Positions 10,301 to 22,805 of a DNA stretch of 64,000 nt are shown one piece after another. Below the pieces are notes generated by a model. It saw only the letters and a program-made list of their open reading frames with translations, did not search any database and had not been told where the DNA came from. The stretch's first letter is position 1. Each line of letters starts with the position of its first letter. Position numbers and translations under genes: made by a program. The stretch is from Valencia hispanica (taxonomy: Eukaryota; Chordata; Actinopteri; Cyprinodontiformes; Valenciidae), in contig OY747712.1 in the NCBI GenBank assembly GCA_963556495.2, positions 4,162,134 to 4,226,133 on the forward strand. The letters are read 5' to 3'.

Positions 10301-12307
10301 TGCTCTGTCCCTTCTTGTAGACGGCTTCACTGTTCAGTCTCCAGTCCAGTCTGTTGTCAAGGTGAACTCTGAGGTATTTATACTCCTCAACCACCTCCAC
10401 TTCTTCTCCCATGATGGAAACAGTGTTTGACTTATCCCTGTTTCTTCTGAAATCTACAATCAGCTCCTTTGTTTTGCTCACATTCAAGGTGAGACGATTG
10501 TTTCCACACCATGTCACAAAGCGGTCCACCAGCTCTCTGTATTCAGCTTCTTGTCCATCTCTGATACATCTGAGTATTTCTGCAGATGACAGGTCTCTGA
10601 TTTGTACTGGAAGTCTGAGATGACCTTTGCCCTTTATATTTAACAGGCACATTAAGTTCACACTAAGTCAATATGTTTCATGTGAACTCCGGGTCAGAAC
10701 CAGCAGGTGTAGCACAGCTCTGACCCGGAGCGAATGTCAAAACATGGAGGACGTCCTGCTTGTTGTTCTCTGAGCGGTTCTGTCTGCTGATCGCTGGCAT
10801 CAGCAGAACCGGGCGGCTCGGATGGAGCTGCAGCGAGAACCGAGGAGTTTAATGTCCAAGGTGTCCATGAACCGGACAGAGACGGAACAAAGTACTGCCG
10901 ACGATGAATATTTCTGGTCACCCAGTCCCCGTTTCTATTCAGCTCAGGGAAGAAGTCACTGTTCCAGACCATGCAAGCTCAAAGTCATTCAGATGAAGTA
11001 ATCTTTTAATCTGACCAACATGTTTCTCTTGACTGGAAGCAATATTAACATTCGGAAGCGAGCCAGAATGAGTCTGATAGAGGATCTATGGAGGGAGCTG
11101 AAGATTAGGGTGATGGCAAGGTGTCCTTCCAACCCCATTCATCAGCGTGTAAAGAGCTGCTCGGTAAATACATGTAGCCGTTTTCTTCAAAACAAGCCAT
11201 TTTTCACCACATTTCGACATCAACAGACGTCTGTGTAGAGACTACTTTCACTTTTCAAAGATGTGGTGGTGGGTTAAAGATAACTCATCAGCTGCTACAG
11301 CTGTAAAGAAGGAATAACTGAAGCCTAAAGAATAACTGTGAAACCAGGTTGATTTTCTTCAAGTAAAAAAAGTGAAAACAAGTTTTAAATGATTTTATAT
11401 AAATAACAAAACTCCTTAGACGTGCTCATGGAGGTTTATGGGTATCCTTCAGAGTTAAAAAATATATATAAACGTAACTGGACTTGTCTATCTCCTTATC
11501 TTCTTCAGTTCTGCAACTTGGTTGGAAGTATCAGGCTTATGAGGTATAATCATTAACAATCATACTAATAGGACAACAGAGACCATTAACGAAGCCACTT
11601 TTACTGCCTAATGAGGCAGTAACAAAATTACATGACACCCTGGACCTGCCCTCTATTTACAGGTATTTGTTTTAGAGCAGTAATTCCTCTTAATCAACAG
11701 CAGATGGCAGCATGCACCATGCACTCTGAGCTCCAGCCTCTTCCCTTTTCATTTCAGATGTTTCCATCAGGTGTTACGCCATCAGATTATGTGAATCCAG
11801 GGGGCGCTGTTTCACTGATTCCTCATGAACGACCGTAGTGCCACTTTGTAAAAATCCTTAATGCCATTATTAAAATTTGATATAAGGTGAACATTGTAGG
11901 ATGACATTATATGACCTATCATCCTGTCACCTCTACACTCAAAAACTGTGAATTTTATAGCTTAGTTATGCACACACTGTCAACTAAAAAACTTTCAACC
12001 CTCTCAAAATCTTCCTTTCATGAGTGATGGAGGGGTCACATGATATGATAGGAGCATCTACTGTCACAATTGGTGACCTATAGAGGAATGAAGGAAACTC
12101 TCAGAGTCACAGAATCTGACGGTCACAGAAAATGGTGTAACACCTGATCCGACTGACAGAACCCACGGTTCTAGAAACGTGTTGATTTCTCATGTCTCCT
12201 CTCAGAGGGTGAAGACGGCTCGCCACGTTGTGGACCCGAACCCGGGCTTCATGTCTCAGCTGCAAAGATACGAGGAGGAGCTGAAGAAGAGGAGAGGAGC
12301 ATCCTGA
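7400..12307 (+). CDS. dusp28: Dual specificity phosphatase 28
   Basis: Two coding exons, 7400-7747 and 12206-12307, join in phase 0 (…LTEALQ / RVKTARHVV…) to give 149 aa ending in KKRRGAS-stop. The active-site loop VVYCKNGRSRSAT (Cys88, Arg94) fits the CxxGxxR signature of cysteine phosphatases, and the general-acid region is VYDDPNEDL (Asp57/58). The histidine that usually precedes the catalytic cysteine is tyrosine; human DUSP28 also has YC, and the blocks VTLCINVSKQQP and DPNPGF..QLQ.YEE match that family closely. DUSP28 is a small atypical phosphatase lacking a MAPK-docking domain. The start is the first in-frame ATG (7400); in-frame codons before it contain no ATG. Donor is CAG/gtcagg and acceptor is ctctcag/AGG. 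The 4.4-kb intron holds a Rex3 LINE, a Rex1-like LINE and a Tc1 scrap. No UTR limits were fixed. Confidence 0.93.
8059..8067 (+). repeat. Left target-site duplication of the Rex3 insertion
   Basis: aggaatatg occurs here and at 9802-9810, exactly flanking the LINE. This is a direct mark of target-primed insertion. Confidence 0.85.
8068..9801 (+). mobile_element. Rex3/RTE-clade LINE, 5'-truncated, with intact reverse transcriptase frame
   Basis: An open frame runs from the 5' junction to 9775 (about 570 aa). It carries the reverse transcriptase blocks in order: KKGDHRVCSNYRGITLL, YGFRLGRGTLDQL, DLEKAFDRVPR, RQGCPLSPILF and the catalytic FADDVVLLAS. Next comes the RTE C-terminal region with YLGVLF, LRWLGHLVRMP and RRPRGRPRTRWRDYV. 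The apurinic endonuclease domain is missing, so this copy is truncated and cannot move alone. The 3' end is gataagcggaagaaaatgga followed by GGAT repeats, the hallmark tail of Rex3. The open frame and the perfect 9-bp target-site duplication point to a recent insertion. Confidence 0.95.
9838..10640 (-). mobile_element. Rex1-like LINE fragment (3' end)
   Basis: On the minus strand a frame of about 200 aa (10661-10044) covers the end of a LINE reverse transcriptase: AEYRELVDRFVTWCGNNRL, LNVSKTKELIVDFRRNRD, VEEYKYLRVHLDNRLDW and SSAVICWGSSI. The 3' terminus, read on the minus strand, is 'gggatcaataaagtatttct', as in Rex1/Babar-type elements. A related fragment lies at 14405-14640. Clade assignment to Rex1 rather than another CR1-like group is by resemblance only. 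Confidence 0.8.
10687..10730. repeat. Perfect 12-bp inverted repeat (hairpin)
   Basis: ctccgggtcaga (10687-10698) and its exact reverse complement tctgacccggag (10719-10730) are separated by 20 nt. It lies in the dusp28 intron. It does not look like a terminator or an RNA gene, and its origin is unknown. Confidence 0.7.
11040..11240 (+). mobile_element. Tc1-like transposase C-terminal fragment
   Basis: The plus frame reads IEDLWRELKIRVMARCPSN, the block around the last catalytic acid of Tc1 transposases (NPIENLWxxLKxxV). Short remnant only. Confidence 0.7.
11241..12205. other. Remainder of the dusp28 intron
   Basis: Non-coding; no repeat family recognised. The polypyrimidine tract and AG of the exon-2 acceptor lie at about 12190-12205. 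Confidence 0.5.
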
Positions 12308-14404
12308 TGCTGAAGAGCTCAGAGAGATGGAGAGAGAGAGAGAGAGAGAGGCGGTGTGAAACTGATTCTGCAGCTGAAACTTTCTCCTCTCTACTCAGCT
12401 TCACACTCATCACAGTTTATGTTTCAGTCTAAAAACTGAAGCTTCATATCAGTTTAAGGTGCTCATGCTGACACAAACAGGAGATAAAGGCTGAAATGAA
12501 AGTAGAAAAAGCTGCTGGTGAAAGCAGGGGTAAAAATCAGGACTTAAAAATACTAAATTAGATTAAGAAAGAAAATTATGACAGAAATACATAAGGAAAA
12601 TTAGTAATACTGTATGTAACTTATGTGTTGTGATGTATGAAGTATGTCATATGAAGTAGGGTGTTTACTGTATGTTGTATTTTTGTTGCAAATCTATTAA
12701 CTAAACTACAAAATCATAAGCAGATAAAACGGTGGAGAAAAAAATGAAATTTAAAATCTGTAAAAAGAAATTAAAAAAATTAGTGCTGTAAAACGTGACT
12801 GACAAACAAATAGCATTTAATGAACAAATAGGGTGTGTTGGGTACAATAACATCAGTTTCAAACAGTATAAATAATTTATTTATTCATCATTGATAAATA
12901 ACTAAAACATACCTGATAATTTCTCTTAAACAAAAATCTAAGATTTATAATAACCAATTTTTCTGTTTAAATTCATTAGAAAGTTTACTTATGTTCCATT
13001 TATTGACATTTATGTTGTTTTGTTCTGTTTTCTGACTTTATATATATATAAATTATGTCTGCAGTTCTTCTTCTCACCACAAGAGGGAAGCAATCTCAGA
13101 ACCCATACAGGAGTGAGTCTGGATTCAATTTAAAAAAAAGAAGTGAAACAAATAAAATTAACAGTCCAAAGAAGCCTAAAGTGATAGTAAAAAATTTATT
13201 AGAAATAAATATTACCATAATTAGAAAGGGAAACCGTGAAACATGAAAACAGGATATTAATCTGTTAACTTAGAGGTAAACAAAGGGATTTTTTCTAATT
13301 TTATTTCATTTCATAGTCGGCCTGTTCTCTAAATCTCATCCTAAACTACACAATTAATTTAAAAAAAATATTCGCTACTTTGTATTTCATGTGCTGCTGA
13401 TTTTTGTGTTGTAATCTATATTTGCAGACAAAATACCTAAAACTAAGAAACAAATGTATTTTTCGATAACTTATTTAAGCTGTGCCACTATTTAGAAATA
13501 TAACTACATTTTTATATATTATTTCACATATTTAATCAAAAGCACAAATTTAAAATCTAAACCAGACTCAACAGGAAAGTTTAAGAGCTCTTCTTTGCTG
13601 ACTCAGCACCTTGCTTTAGTCTTAAACTGTAAATGAAGCAGATAAAAACTCAGGTTAGCAGAACTACATTATGTGTTAAATATATTAGGGCTGTGGTGAA
13701 ATCTCTGAAAGAAAACATATAAAGATGTAAACAGATGTTGAAACCGTTTTTCGGAGAACTTTTCACTTTTTCAGATGTCGATGCAGGTTGTTACATTCTG
13801 CGAGTTCATCATGTGTGAAATTTGATGAAGCTGTAGCATCTGTAGAAGATTTTAGTTGTTAATCTGACGTGTTGTTCTGTACCTCAGGTGTGTCTTATTC
13901 AGCATCAATGTAAAGCAATAATTTTATCACCATATCTCCTTTTAAGCTGTGATCAGTTTAAGCTGAGAAAGTTTCAGCAGACAACTAGAATAAATGCCTT
14001 AAGTGAATTTAACACCTGAATGTGATACTGTCCCTTTAAGAAATGTCCCACCTCTGTTTTAACTGAACAAAAATAATAATACATAGAATAAAGCAGTCAT
14101 TAATGGTCTGTATTCTGGGCTGATGTTGGTTTGTTGTTCTAATGAGAAACTGTTAGTGATCCTGTCCTGGTCAGTGTGTAATAATTCAGTTATTTATTGT
14201 TTATTATCATACTATTATCATACTCAGTAAACAGTCATCAAACTAATTTATTGGCAGACAGGCAGCTTAAAATCTCATCAGTTTGTCTTCAGGGGTGAGG
14301 TATGATGATCATCAGTGTTATGTCCTTCTATTTTGACACTAAAATGATGTACGGCAACCCCAAATGCACAAAACATGTGAAGAGGAAGACCCCTTCTATT
14401 GCCA
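12308..14404. other. dusp28 3' flank and AT-rich intergenic DNA
   Basis: A (GA)n run lies at about 12330-12350. The rest is AT-rich with no credible coding region. Possible poly(A) signals (for example AATAAA at 13151-13156) occur, but the transcript end cannot be fixed. Confidence 0.5.
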
Positions 14405-14640
14405 AAGATAGTCATTTATCTAATTCAATTCAAATTCAAAAATAGTTTTAGTTTTATCTCAAAGCAAATATAAATATTGTCGTAACTCATATCATCAAAG
14501 AGTCATGGATGGTGATGCTGTGGCCAGGAAGGATATCCTGTAGCAGTCAGTCTTGCAACGAATCTGAAGAGGCCTCTGACTGAAGACTGTTGCTGTATGA
14601 CAGTCTCATGACCATTATGACATTCTAACAGCTCAATATC
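14405..14640 (-). mobile_element. Rex1-like LINE fragment
   Basis: Blocks 'ctgtggccaggaaggat', 'cctgtagcagtcagtcttgc' and 'gaggcctctgactgaagac' repeat, with substitutions, the 3' end of the LINE at 9838-10040 in the same orientation. Confidence 0.75.
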
Positions 14641-15917
14641 CAGGCAGCTGAGACAATATTCCACAGTAACATGTCCTGGATGACACCATCAGATGTTGAC
14701 AAGCTCCGCTAATCCACCTCATTTGCTTTTGCCGCTCCTCTTTAAATCTTTGTCTGGCCGTGTGGTCAGAAAGCCGAGCAGAGAGACGTTAAGTTAGGGG
14801 ATATGGTCTTTGAACTACCTCCTTCTCTCTCTCCTCTCTGGTCCTGCTCTGCGTCCATGAAGCCTCCTGTTCAACTCCTCCGGGAATTGGGGTCACAGGT
14901 CAGGTATTACTGGAGACTCTAACACACAATACTGAGCAAAGTTCAGACTTCAAATGGTTTCTATCCAACAGCTGACATGTGCTGCTACTCTGTGTTTGAT
15001 ATGGAGGTGAAATCTCTACACGGTCTCTGATTTGTTAGGAAAAGGAGTGGAACCTGCGATACCAACCATAGTGCCCCTGGGCAGAGGTAGAGTACATCCT
15101 ATACAGGTCAACAGTCCATAACACAGAAAACAGTCATGGGGCAACAACTAGGAGCAATATGGATCGAAATCTTAACATCAAGCTTTTTGGGCTGTTGGAA
15201 GACACCAAAGTACCATTAGGGAACCCAGGTATGCACAGTAAGAACCTGTAAACTGTGTGCAGAAACTCCCCTGGCCCTGGGTTGAACCCAAAACGCTTTT
15301 GCAGCAAAGCAACAGCCTAGCAGCTGCAACACAAAACCAGCATATTGGGTATTAGTTGTTTGGAGAAGCAAACTACTAAACTGGTTGCTAATCGGTTTTG
15401 TCCTTGTTGCGCCGCCATAAAGGTCAGAGTTCAAAGTAACTTCAACAGTGGCCAAACTTGGGTATTGTTTAGGTTTGATTCAACTAACCCATAATGAGTG
15501 CTAGAAGTACTCAGGAGATAAAAGGAAGACATTTTAATGAGTCTCCAAACTGAATGACTGAATGACCTGAGTGATGCAAATTTCATAATCTCCACCTGTT
15601 TTTTGGGCTATGTTGCCTCCAGTGTAGGATTCTGTGCTCACAATGCACCTTGGACACAATGGCCTAAAGTAGATTGAGTTCACAATGTAGATCTGGTGGG
15701 GGGGGAATTAATTCTTCTTTATTTGTGCAATTTGTTGCTCAACAACTAAGAAGCAAAATGTACTTTTGTCAATTAACAAACCAGCATATTTTGCCACTTG
15801 TTGTAGATTGTGTATTAACAGGTTATATCACCATGTTTAACTTGGTTTGTTGAGGTAAACTAAGGTGGTCAGTGGTGGTTGAAACAGACACACTGAAGCC
15901 TGTTTAGAGTTAGCAGG
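14641..15917. other. Intergenic, with a SINE fragment
   Basis: At about 15228-15345 a minus-strand tRNA-derived SINE fragment is recognisable (read on the minus strand, gggttcaacccagggcc near the B box, and tgcagcaaa-type motifs). Otherwise nothing is recognised. Confidence 0.5.
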
Positions 15918-15923
15918 TTTATT
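15918..15923 (-). terminator. proc: Probable poly(A) signal of proc
   Basis: AATAAA on the minus strand, about 100 nt after the proc stop codon. It is the first such hexamer downstream. Confidence 0.6.
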
Positions 15924-16021
15924 TAACAACATGTTTAACATCAGCACTGATGCTCTGAGTTGTTCCTCTGGGTTTAACGCAGCAGACGGGATGAGTTGTT
16001 GAAGTTGTAGAGGGTTTGATG

Positions 16022-16590
16022 TTATTGTGGATGATGCGTTCTGTCCCATTCTTCTTGTACTTGGCTAATCCACTCGTTGTAGTTGGACACCTTGGTGTAG
16101 ATGCCCAACTTATCCAGCATGCCGCATTTCTCGCCCCACGACACCAAGCCCACCAGAAACCAGGTGTCCCGGTACAGCGTGACCATCGGCCCACCGCTGT
16201 CCCCCTCGCAGGCATCAACTCTCTGACCCAGGATCCCGGCGCAGAGGACGTTGTTGGTGATCTCGTGTGGGAACATTTGCTGGGTGCAAAAGGTGTGATT
16301 GACCAGCGGGACTTTGATGACGTTCAGTGCTGAGCTATGCTTCCCAGTGTCATCTTTACCCCAGCCTGTCACCACGGTGGTGGTGCCGTTAAGGTGGAGC
16401 ACCTTCTCGGCCAAGGCGCGCCCAGGTAAGCAGATGGGGACAATGTATTTGGAGAGAGGGGTGGGCGACTGCAAACGCAGCAGGGCGATGTCGTTGTCCA
16501 CCGTCCTTGAGTTGTAATTGGGATGTTTGAAGGTCTTGGCGACCCTAATCAACACCTCTGTGCCTTCCATTCTGATTCGCTCGTAGTCAC
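16022..16590 (-). CDS. proc: proc last exon: protease domain with Asp and Ser of the triad
   Basis: Begins after the acceptor ccacag with GTGACTACGAG, completing a split Gly codon, and ends at a stop at 16022-16024. It contains [26 protein letters not shown] and WGEKCG, followed by a short tail, WDRTHHPQ. Residues 249-436. Confidence 0.95.
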
Positions 16591-19500
16591 CTGTGGAAAA
16601 AAAAGATCTGATGATCAGCAAGGTGTGGTTCCTAACACCCCTGTCACACTATCAGATCTTAGCCTTTTGTTTCAATGGCTGTGAAACAGATGCTGCCTTA
16701 GGCAAACAGCACTCCCACAACCCCGAGCTACACCTCTAAAACTGTAGAATACACGGGAATGTTTACTGCGCACCTGCAACAGAGCTGATGCCACTGAGAC
16801 TTAAATGCTCCAGTAATGAGATCACTCAATGTCACACTGTGCTATGCAGAAGCCTTACTCACCTCAGGACGTTAGATGCTTGAACCTGAACGGGAAACTT
16901 TCGCCTTTATGCCATTTCTTACTGCTTGATTTATTAATTTCATCACTATCTGACCGATTGGGGGCGCTCACAGAACATTGAAAGTTAACGCCCAGGTGGT
17001 CAGTTGATAATTTGTTACAAAAAATATTAGTAAAACCATAGGGTAGAAAGGTTACATACCCGGTCAAGACGCAGAAGAACACTGTGAATTGTACACCACT
17101 GATCTTGGTATACATGCACTATTCAGAATAGGAGCCCATCAGAGATGACACAATTGTGTCAAAGACATAAAAAGAGTTTTTTGTTCCACAAAATCTCATT
17201 CATGTTTTCACCTTAGACCCATTTAACTTGTTCTTCAACAATTCCAACTAAATGCCAAGATAGCAAATAGTGTGACAGCAGCTCAAGGTTTTCAAGCTAT
17301 GCTACATGAGTTCAGTGTTTACCAAGTTGGAGTGAGGATAAAATAAAATGATGCAGTATAAAAGACGCAGAAATCAAATATAAAAGCTACAGTGTAGTTA
17401 TAAAAACAAGAGAATTTAAAAGCTGCAGTAATACTTTAGTCTCAGTTTCTCTTTGTTTCTTTGGTGGTAAATTAATTCCCAGTGGGTAACTGGATCAGTG
17501 TGATGGGTCTGTGGGTTATATATTTGTGTGTCTGCAGGCAGAGAGCTCACCCAGTCGTACGCTGAATTTAAAGTTATTTTCAAGGCAGTGGGCAGCCGTC
17601 AGGACCCAGTTTTCATCAATGAGGACTCCTCCACAGTGAAATTGCCCTCTCGCGTTAAGTACCAGCACCTAAACAAAAAAAAAAAGATTAAATATTAACA
17701 GGTATACTCCCATAACTGGAGTGAAAACAAACTGGGAAAAGATTTAACCCTTGTATTCAGATTACTTAGCTGAGTTTTTTTTAAACAAAATTTGACTCTG
17801 CTTTGGAAGATTACTTCTTGGTAGCTTCAGACAAAGTAACACCGACTCTAACATTGTTGTATTTTCTGTAGAAGGAATATTGTGTCCAAACGTGGAGCTC
17901 AGACTGAATCTTTGCAGGATCAACTGTTTTTAACTGAATAAGATTAAAAATCCTTGGGAGGTAGAATTTTTTACACACCTGTAATTTATCCTGTTGGTCA
18001 TATTTTCCAATTTCTTCCCCTTCTATCTACCAACCTGCATAACAGAAAGGTTTTTAACTCATTTTCATCACCTTCTGCTCGGTCTTTATCTGCGTCCTTG
18101 CCTGTAAAAAATTCTGCTCGCCAAACTTAAAACTGTTACTGTGTCCTCGTGAAGGATTGGATCAATACATTTATCCATCTTTAGCTTTAGAAGATTCCCA
18201 GACCTTGCCCTCCTTGGATCTCTTCCTCATCAGCTGAGGACCAAGATTCTCTTGGTCCACCCCCTACATCCGTTTCCAGTGGGAAACGTCCAAAATACCT
18301 CCCAAAGGTGTACAGAAGGCTTTCTTCCTGGATCCTGTTGATGCAGAGGAGCAGTAACTTCAACCTCCTCCAAAATAATTGATTGTCCCACTTTAGCCAT
18401 GTTATCATGACTCTAGCCAATCGTGATTGGTGAACTGAAAGTTCTTCCCTTTTGGGCTCCTTTCTCTTTTTACCATAACCGAGCAGTGCAGTGTCTGCAT
18501 CAAACACAACACAACCATGCAGAGAGCTGGTTTGGCATCACCGGGAATAAAGCCACCCCATTCAAACTCTCCAGTTATGAAATTTCTAGTTGGAGCCAAG
18601 AAGCAGAGACTCTGCAGTTTGGCGGACTTGAGATTCTTATTGTTTTTTGCAGATGATATGATTGTGTCTATCTTACTCATTAGGGACCTCTAGTAAAGCA
18701 GTCCCTGTAGCCTGTGTTTGAAGATAAGGACCTCCCAGGTTGAGGCTATAAAAACGGCCAATTGCAAGCTCGAGGGTTGGGAATTAGTTACTACTCCGAG
18801 GGTTTTGTGTTCGAGAGTAGAAAGGATCAGAAAACTTCACTGAACTGTAAAAACCTGAAGCTGACCAGTCAAACTGTGCAGATGATGATGAAGATGATGC
18901 TGAACCTTTGAATGTATTTCACTGATAAGTGTTGGTCGGGTACCTGCCAGGGACTCTCCCCCTTTTTGCCCACCTCCCCTCCGATCGTCCAGGGCAACAG
19001 GCCGTCAACAGGCTCGCTGTACTCCGACCTGTTGATCAGGATCTGACCACAAGATGAGGAACCTGCAGAACCAAAAGATGAAACAGATAATGACCTAACT
19101 GTGAGGGTAATAGTTGTATTCAGTTAGATCTAGATGAACATGCTGCTGTCCTGTTTTACTTGAAAGTTAGAATTTCCTGAGTTTCAAGTTGGCAAAAATC
19201 AACTTCACCAATCCCGATCTCTTAACCCAAAATGGCTGCACAAATAAACATAAAATTTTCACATCTGTCAGTCTGTAACTCCTTAATAATTTACCCTCAT
19301 TGTCTTGTTTACCATGTATTAGCTGACATGTTGCTGCTGTGTTTAAAAGCTTAGGAACATTGTTGTTTTCTGGTGTTGCTAACAGTAATTAGATGGTCTC
19401 TGAGCAATTAGCAGATCCCACTGGTTTCCAAATTTGCAACTGAGATGGGTATGACATCGTTGTAACATCAGATTTAGTTGAATATAGTGTCACTGAGGTC

Positions 19501-22500
19501 CCGTCTATCTTCAGCCTAGCAAAGCTTTAGCCATGCTCAGGATCTTTCTTATTACCTCTGCCATGGAGGTTATATTTTAGCCATGGTTTGTTTGTTAGTC
19601 ATTAGCAACATAACTCAAAAGATTACAGATGGATTGAAATGAAACTTTCTGAAAATGTCCGCAGTGAGACCAGGAACTAGTGATTCGATTTTGGGGGTGA
19701 TCTGGCTCACCGTCGGGGGCCGACTGAGGTGCCTAGGCAGAGGTCTGCGCTTTTTGAATGCTTTTCTAGCATTAGTGTTTGTCTCTCCACTGACTGATGG
19801 GTAATATGTATTGCAGCATTTGTCTAGGAGAATGTTTTCTTCAAAGACAGGAAAAAGAATATCAATGTGTGACAAATATTCAGGTAAGTATCGCCCAACG
19901 GATGTATTAATGTATCATCAGAGCCTTTTCACTCGTCCATATAAAGCAGTCAGCTGATCTGAGGCTGAAAACTGCTTGGCTTCAGTTTTGTTGTTGTTGT
20001 TGTGCCAGCTCACTTTTAGGGATACATTTCTTGGAGTCGTCATCCAGTTTGAATCCTTTCAAACAGCTGCAGCTCCTCGTCTGGCCGTCGTCGCTCTCCA
20101 TGCAGTCGTGGTCACAGTCGCCGTTGTCCACAGAGCAGTTTGTGGATGTTATATCTGAATGGCAACAAGAGATGGATATCATATCTTGACCAGTGTTAGT
20201 TTCATGAGATTGAACTAACATACAGGTTACACCAGAGGAAAGAAGTTGACGGTGTGAAAATGTGTATTTTATTCTGTTTCTATGACTTGGTTTGGGGTAA
20301 GTTCGGGAGGTTGTGTAATGTAGCCAGCAGGTGGTGCTATAAATGTATTCCACAAGGTGTAAACAAAATGGTTACTAAAGGAAGCAAAACTTGAGGAAAA
20401 GCGTTTCTTTCTCGGGTTACATGACGTAAATTTAGAGAAAGGTTCCTAAATGCTTTTCTTGAAACGTAATTTTTGTTTATAATTTCTCTGTTGTCGCTGA
20501 AATGTTTGGCCGACTTTAAAAGATCATAAGTGACATACGTGACTCTTATATTTTAAATATTCGCAGAACTGAAGCCCATTGGCGGTTCCTCTTCAGACCA
20601 CTATGAATAGGAAATCTGTAAATATGCAGATTCTGTTTTTACAGAAACTATGAACTGAGATGGCATCAAAGTTCTATCATACATAATGAGACGTAAAGAA
20701 AATTCTGCATCGTTTTTCTAAGTAGCATACTTTGATTCAAAGAAATGTGCAACTGAGTGGATAATTTTGATAGTTCTCTTTGGAAACTGAAACATTTTCG
20801 GATTTTCAGCCGCTCAGTTTCTGTTACCAATCATCCTTCTCTCAGAAGATCCCAAATATTGATGTGAGAAGGTGAATATCTACATGCAGGTTGGTTCTGG
20901 ATTATTGGCTGTAAATCTTTACACATGTTCTCTTTATGATGTGATGCGGTTAAAGCTGACCACATGGGTTTGAATCGATACTGATTTCCACACTGATTCT
21001 AGGCTGCACCCCTCATGACTCTCACATTTTTGTCTCTCAGACAGAAAGTCGGACTCACTGTATTTGCAGTATCTGCCCTCGTATCCTTGGTAGCAGAGGC
21101 ACTTGTAGTCTTGGTACTGGTCCTGACACTCGCCGTGGACGCACATGTTGGACTGACACTGGTTCCCATCTGAAACACAGACCACAGCACCAGAGCGGAC
21201 CGGACAGAACACCATCAGGGACTGCAGCTTTTAGTTTGCTGCTGCTTCCACTTTCATGAAACAGGTTCCACAGCCGGGTGTGAACACAAAAAAAACAAAA
21301 CAGGAATAAAAACCATACATCTCCCACACTTTGTTCAAGAAACTATTAGAGGTCAGCAGAACCAGCATCTAGTGGATCTTTTGTTGTCAGCTGATTTTTG
21401 TTGCTGCATTAAGGCCGGTTTCTCCATGGATCAGCCGCTCCATGCATTACTGTTTCAAAGAAGTGAAATATTCTGTTTCTGACTTATTTTAATTATTGTT
21501 TATAAATATTTCATATATAACAACAGTTTTTTTCTTCAGACTGGTTGGTTGTAATGTCAGTGAGATGAGCTTAAGGGATGCTGGATGTTTTCTGAGAAAT
21601 TAGAGCATGAAGAGAAGCGACACTCTGACACAAAACCTTAACTTTATGATCTTTATCCACAAATTTGTTGCTGATTGACAACAATTTTAGGAGCTTCATC
21701 TTCTGTCAACCAGATTCATCAAAGAGCCTTGAAGAGCTTTAGGATTCTCCAGGAGGCTCAACAACCAACCTGCCCTCAGTTTCCATATCTTCGTCTAAGA
21801 GTTTATTCACAATTTATGTTTTTATCTACATTATAAAATCCATCCAGGTATCATTAAACCCAATCTGGCAGGTTAGGTCTGGTTTTGTATGAACTTACCC
21901 GTGTACCCGGTCCAGAACTCCAGCTGGAGACACACAAAACAAAGAAAACAGTAATAAGATCTGTGTGTTCAGGCCAGTCCGGGAAGAAGAGGAAAAATAC
22001 GGAAGAACTTTGGCTGGAAGGAGGTGAAAAACAATTAAGTTACAGCTAAAGTTTTAGAAATCATTGTAGGAAGTGAGCCGAGCAGACCTACATGCTTACA
22101 GTTGAGCCCAACTCTGATGTAATGGGAAAAGGTGAAAAATCATGTATTAGAGCGAGATCTTTTACTGGTAACAGGAGAAAGTTCAAAAAGTACAGAAACA
22201 AACATCAAATCCTCCCTCTGACATGGTCCGGTCTGCGAGATGAAGATGAGTGAAACAGGAGCCATATAAAAGCATCAAAACACCTTTAGAAACCCAGCTA
22301 AAATATGGATCAGATAGGATAGCCTGGCCTCGTGAGAGGAAATAATTATGAATAAATTAGGATGTAAACGTTTAATTAACCATACATTTTAGACTGTAAA
22401 GCATGAATCAGCAAATCATTGACTTACTGTAGCCTCGCGGGTCTTGAAAATCTCTCTGGCCTCCTCGAAGTCACACCTCTCCTCCACACATTCCCGTTCC

Positions 22501-22764
22501 CTGGAGGGGGGCTTCAGCTCCTCCAGGAAGCTGTTAGCCCGGCGGGACCGGAGCAGCCTGTGGGCCTTCGGAGCGTCGGAGAACACTAGACAGAGCATCA
22601 GACCGTTACTTTACGCCGTAAAGGTCCTGCTTTCAACTCATGATCGATCAATCGATCAATCAATAAACCAACCAACCAATCAATAAACCAACCAACCAAC
22701 CAATCAATAAACCAATCAATCAATCAATCAACCAACCAACCAACCAACCAACCAACCAACCAAC

Positions 22765-22805
<41 letters not shown>

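Noticed and set aside
20934..21215. Frame extending the EGF1 exon on both sides
   Set aside because: Only 21059-21169 is exon. The frame outside includes the intron and fails the splice and EGF cysteine pattern.
22620..22805. CRISPR-like repeat array
   Set aside because: It is a plain tetranucleotide microsatellite with no spacers, in a vertebrate intron.
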